Assembly (NCBI GenBank): GCA_973895155.1
Contig: OZ316893.1
Span: 2,108,001 to 2,172,000, forward strand
Direction: 5' to 3'
DNA length: 64,000 nucleotides
From: Marsupella aquatica
Taxonomy: Eukaryota; Marchantiophyta
The position numbers and the translations under genes were made by a program. Below are positions 60,316-64,000 of this stretch, one piece after another. How positions within the stretch are numbered: position 1 is the first letter of the stretch; each line of letters opens with the position of its first letter. The notes under the pieces are model-generated. The model saw only the letters and a list, made by a program, of their open reading frames with translations, had not been told where the DNA came from and did not search any database.

Positions 60316-61474
60316 GAGATATATGCTTGATGGCCCCCCGGTGAACCTTTCTTACCTGATGGGCCCCTAGGTAACTTTTTTTACCAAGTAGGACCCCTCT
60401 TAATGACCAGTACACCTGTTCTTGTGTGGTGCCCTACACCTGTCCTTGTGTGGTGCCTACTATGTACAGTGACTCCAGGCAAATTGCACGGTTGAACTAT
60501 GCGGCCGACCCTGCATGGTCGACCGAGAAACCACGGAGATTATTCAGGAGAAACCGCGAAAAGCGACTACCGCTGTCGAAATTGTGATTTGAAGACAATA
60601 TGCATTATGTCTTCAGATTCAATGGTTTAATGTCTGAAGACACAATGAATTATGTCTTCCCGTGTTTCAAGGTTTAGGGTGTACCCTGACATCTTCGGGT
60701 CTGTCTTCGTTTGAAATTGTTTGTATGCATTGCACAGGGGAGTATCACCATTTTTCGAGCGCATTTGTCAATCACTTGCGATTTTTGTTGTGGCAGCAAT
60801 GGGCAAATTCCGAACATTGAACTTGAATATTCTTTGTGGACATTTGGAGGTACCCTGCACTGACGCTGATAGACGCATATGAAAACATTGTGAAAAACCC
60901 ATGTGCACTGCGTGAAAAATTTACCTAATGACTACCCCGTGATACAATAAAAATTTGAACCCAAAGACATAATCCATATTGTATTCAAGTCACTGTTTGG
61001 GCAGCGGCGGCAGCTTTTTGCAGTTCTCCCACATCATCTCTACGGTTTCACCTGTTTCTCTCACATGTTTCTTCGACCATGTAGGGGTGGCCTCCCGCAC
61101 AGTCCAACAGTCACAAAAAAACCCATACAAGCAAACTTAATGACTACCCCGCGATTGGTCAAATTTTGAATCGGAAGACATAATGCATATTGTCTTCAAA
61201 TCACAGTTTCGACAGCGACAGTCGCTTTTCGCGGTTTCTCCTGAATAATCTCCATGGTTTCTCGGTCGACCATGCAGGGTCAACCGCACGGTTCAACTGT
61301 GCAATTTGCCTGGAGTCACTGTACATAGTAGGCACCACACAAGGACAGGTGTAGGCACCACACAAGAACAGGTGTATTGGTCATTAAGAGGGGTCCTACT
61401 TGGTAAAAAAAAAGTTACCTAGGGGCCCATGTGGTAAGAAAGGTTCACCAAGGGGCCCATCAAGCATATATCTC
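60316..61474. mobile_element. 1159-bp non-autonomous Mutator-like element with very long TIRs and a 10-bp target duplication
   Basis: The left end GAGATATATGCTTGATGGCC and the right end, its complement, start inverted repeats of about 330 bp. They can be followed through the CACCACACAAGGACAGGTGT block, GGTCGACCATGCAGGGTC and the AGACATAATGCATATTGTCTTC block. The decamer TTGCTAGAAG flanks both sides (60306-60315 and 61475-61484). Inside the right half, a ~200-bp part of the TIR is present a second time in direct orientation (about 60930-61125 versus 61138-61290). No transposase frame. Long TIRs and a 9-10 bp duplication fit the Mutator superfamily. Confidence 0.88.
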
Positions 61475-61484
61475 TTGCTAGAAG

Positions 61485-64000
61485 TAGAGCATAAACCTAA
61501 AAATTTAAATTAGAAATTAAGATGGAAACACATAAAATTGTTGTAATAACATAAAAATACATCACTCCTTGGCATTTCAGGATGGCATGACTCAGTGACG
61601 GTGTCCAAATCCATATTTGCTAACCCTTGGCGAGTCTTGTCCTTTCAGAACATGCAACTAAGTACCTCTGTTACAGTTAGACAAGAATAAACAATCTGAT
61701 GCCTGGATGGACCACAGCATTTGACCTTGGGACCTGAATAAAGAGGGCGCTGACACCCAAAACAGTGACCGTTTATGCAAAGGAAACGTACTAGCCTAGT
61801 AGAAAAGATTATATTGAAGTGGTCCATGCAAGTTGCATAGTACATCCACATCTTAGTAAACAGAGTGGCTTACGGGAGCTTCAGCTTCCAGAATAAACTA
61901 TATAATATCACCTAAGTAATCAAATTAATAATCAAATAAAGCAGTGGGTGGAAGTGGTTTTTGAATACTAAATAGTGGTTGGTAGTTACACAAAGTATTT
62001 TACTCACACGTTGAGGTCACTCTAACAAGTCATGGTATGGTATGAGACTAATGAGAGAGTGGAATGATCACCGCTGCCCGAGGCTGCCTCCTTCAGGCCA
62101 GTCAACATAAACTGCTTGGAGGCTCATGACCAGTCAACAAACATCCTCCAAAAAAGAGAAGAAAAAAGGTGGAAAAAAACATCCTCAGCTGCTGCCGATT
62201 GCTGTTAATGTCAACGGTGTTAGAATGCAAAATATAATTATTTAGAGAACGGTGGGCTCAGCTTAAAAGCAAATAATATCTAGAGAATTTTACATGTTGA
62301 GGTAATCTTCTACAGTTCTCACTGCATTTAGTGTGAGCAAAGAATTAGTGTTACTTCCAAAGTAGGGTTGGTAACACTACACCAGGTGGGATAAAAAATA
62401 GATTGTAGGGAGTGTTAACTTAAGTAAATTCCACAAAGTTTAAGATTTCAAAGATGCCGTCTAATGGATGTCCTTTGCCTTATTAAGTAACCTGGAGATG
62501 CTAACGCCACAACTCGATCACCACCACCTTGCATCCAAGCATGCTCTGTCCCATGCTCTGTCCCATTGTTCCACTAATGTTACAAACCTCTACAAAAATT
62601 GATGCAAAACGTCTGCCATTTAGTGGTCCAAAACACAATTTTCTGTCCATTTTATTAGTTTCAGCTTGGATTTAGTGTGCATACATAAATTAAGGTGCGA
62701 GCTCCCAAAAAAAGCTCCACATAAATTAATGTGAGTACTAGGTATATGTAGTGAACAGTCTAGTACTAGGTAGGATCTTCAATAATTCAACTATGCCCAA
62801 CACCGCTCTGCAACTAATATTATCGGCACTCAAGGTCATTATCAAATCCTTTGGGCTGGACCCTTATACCTTGGGATTTTATTTTCATAATAAGACTACA
62901 TGTCCAAGGCAAACAAGGTAATAAGATCCACTTAGTCATTAGCTGGGATGATGTTTCCATCCAACTTTTGAATTGGAATGAGATCTCAAGATGCTCTTTG
63001 TACAAAATTGAAACACTTTTTACTCAAATTCCTTACAATTGTCAACCTTCCAGCGATTCTTTGTTTGAGTTTTTAATTGAAGTTTATGAGCCATAACCCC
63101 TTGCCAGCTTGCCACAAGGATTTCTTTATCTAAATCTGTGTTTAGTTGCATAGATCAGGGTTGCGGCTCCCTCCCAAGTATAATTTCTCAAATATCCTTT
63201 ATCAGGTTTATGCTCGACAACTGATCATCTCTACTGAGGCCATGGCTTGTACCCTTCCTTGGGGAATATAACCTACAAGTTCCTCAAGGGACTTTTTGAG
63301 CAATTGACTGTTCAGACAACATGCACATTCACGTGAAACATCTAAACTAGCAAGTACTCACATAGAAAAATATGTGTTTCATTTCTCTAGAGGTTACAAC
63401 CACGAGAACACACAAGAGAACTTTGTTGCACTCTAGGGCTGCCCATTGTCCATACCAACTGTCTACAACAAAAGCTCTCCTTATATCTGAGACAACTCTA
63501 TACTAATGAGCCTAAATTCCAATCACAAGGACATAGGGTTACACAAACCCCTAAGTTACACTCACAAGCTCACTAGTGCCTGTGCTTATACCAAGTAGCA
63601 TATCCAACTTTGATCAAGTACCAGATTGCTCTCTAGACCCAAGTATAATGCCTAATAGGATTCAGGGTCGTTAACCTTCCATGTAATCGCATATCCCATG
63701 TGAGTACTATCCAAGTAAAATGCTTTTGGTGGGGATCCATCCAAACTTATAGATCAACATCCATGTATTGCTCTCATTGAGAAGAAGGAACTTGAAGCTT
63801 GTTTTAGGATGAGCCGGCTATAATGGTGAATCCGACTTTCACATTTTGTCTTATTCAGATTTTGTGTCAAGTATTTTGATTTTAACGTGCCTTAAGAAGG
63901 TGAATCATTTGTATTAATTTGATTTTGAATTAACTTTTGGACCCCTTTTAATTTAGTGAACTTATAGTATTTTGAATGTATTTGGCTCCCGTCTTAAATG
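61485..64000. other. AT-rich spacer without recognisable genes
   Basis: I see no supportable coding region, RNA gene or complete repeat here. Short open frames (for example 61645-61851 and 62820-63096) match no family. There are fragments of the ATTAGTGT-type inverted repeats near 62340 and 62700. Confidence 0.6.

Noticed and set aside
1-64000. CRISPR arrays, rRNA genes, tRNA genes, bacterial operons
   Set aside because: The tandem repeats lack unique regular spacers, and I saw no rRNA sequence or convincing tRNA cloverleaf by eye; a tRNAscan-SE run would be needed to exclude tRNAs.

Overview
The window looks like nuclear DNA of a land plant. The evidence is spliceosomal introns with GT/AG ends, plant-type housekeeping genes (3-ketodihydrosphingosine reductase, a UBP27-type deubiquitinase, transketolase, a Yippee protein) and plant DNA transposons (CACTA, Mutator-like and other MITEs). 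Introns are mostly 70-400 bp, with a few of 0.7-2.2 kb. I cannot name the species. A non-seed plant (bryophyte or lycophyte) is a guess only. An exact 100-N gap (22320-22419) marks a scaffold join.

Layout. (1) 1-22319 is a gene-bearing block with three minus-strand genes: KDSR/TSC10 (3477-5957, 4 exons, 349 aa), a UBP27/USP30-type deubiquitinase (9060-14387, 11 exons, 738 aa), and a transketolase (18813-21925) whose first exon(s) are missing at the gap. The spacers between them hold several minisatellites and small direct duplications. (2) 22420-27899 is AT-rich and gene-free, with two copies of a small TTAA-flanked inverted-repeat element and a cluster of AAGTGCA hairpins. (3) 27900-44901 is a complete 17.0-kb CACTA transposon. 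It has matched CACTA termini, a 3-bp ATT target duplication, a TNP2-type transposase gene and a Transposase_24/TNPA-like gene. Both genes can be followed exon by exon and both carry in-frame stop codons. The element also carries a cargo block of host-like coding units: F-box-like, tandem BRCT, EDM2-like PHD cluster, and two unknown ORFs. (4) 44902-51000 is AT-rich spacer with a 253-bp MITE flanked by a 10-bp target duplication and a curious four-arm inverted repeat. (5) 51000-56114 is a GA-rich leader-like region, a frameshifted LEA-like exon, and a clean plus-strand Yippee gene (3 exons, 112 aa). (6) 56115-64000 is repeat-rich: an inverted pair of ~320-bp elements, a 635-bp inverted-repeat element, and a 1159-bp long-TIR element with a 10-bp target duplication.

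The host genes do not form a pathway. KDSR acts in sphingolipid synthesis at the ER, the UBP27-type enzyme probably at the mitochondrial outer membrane, transketolase in the Calvin/pentose phosphate cycles, and Yippee is a small zinc-binding protein. The most interesting object is the CACTA element: its termini and target duplication look well preserved, while its transposase is broken by four stop codons and it carries chromatin, DNA-repair and ubiquitin-type domains.
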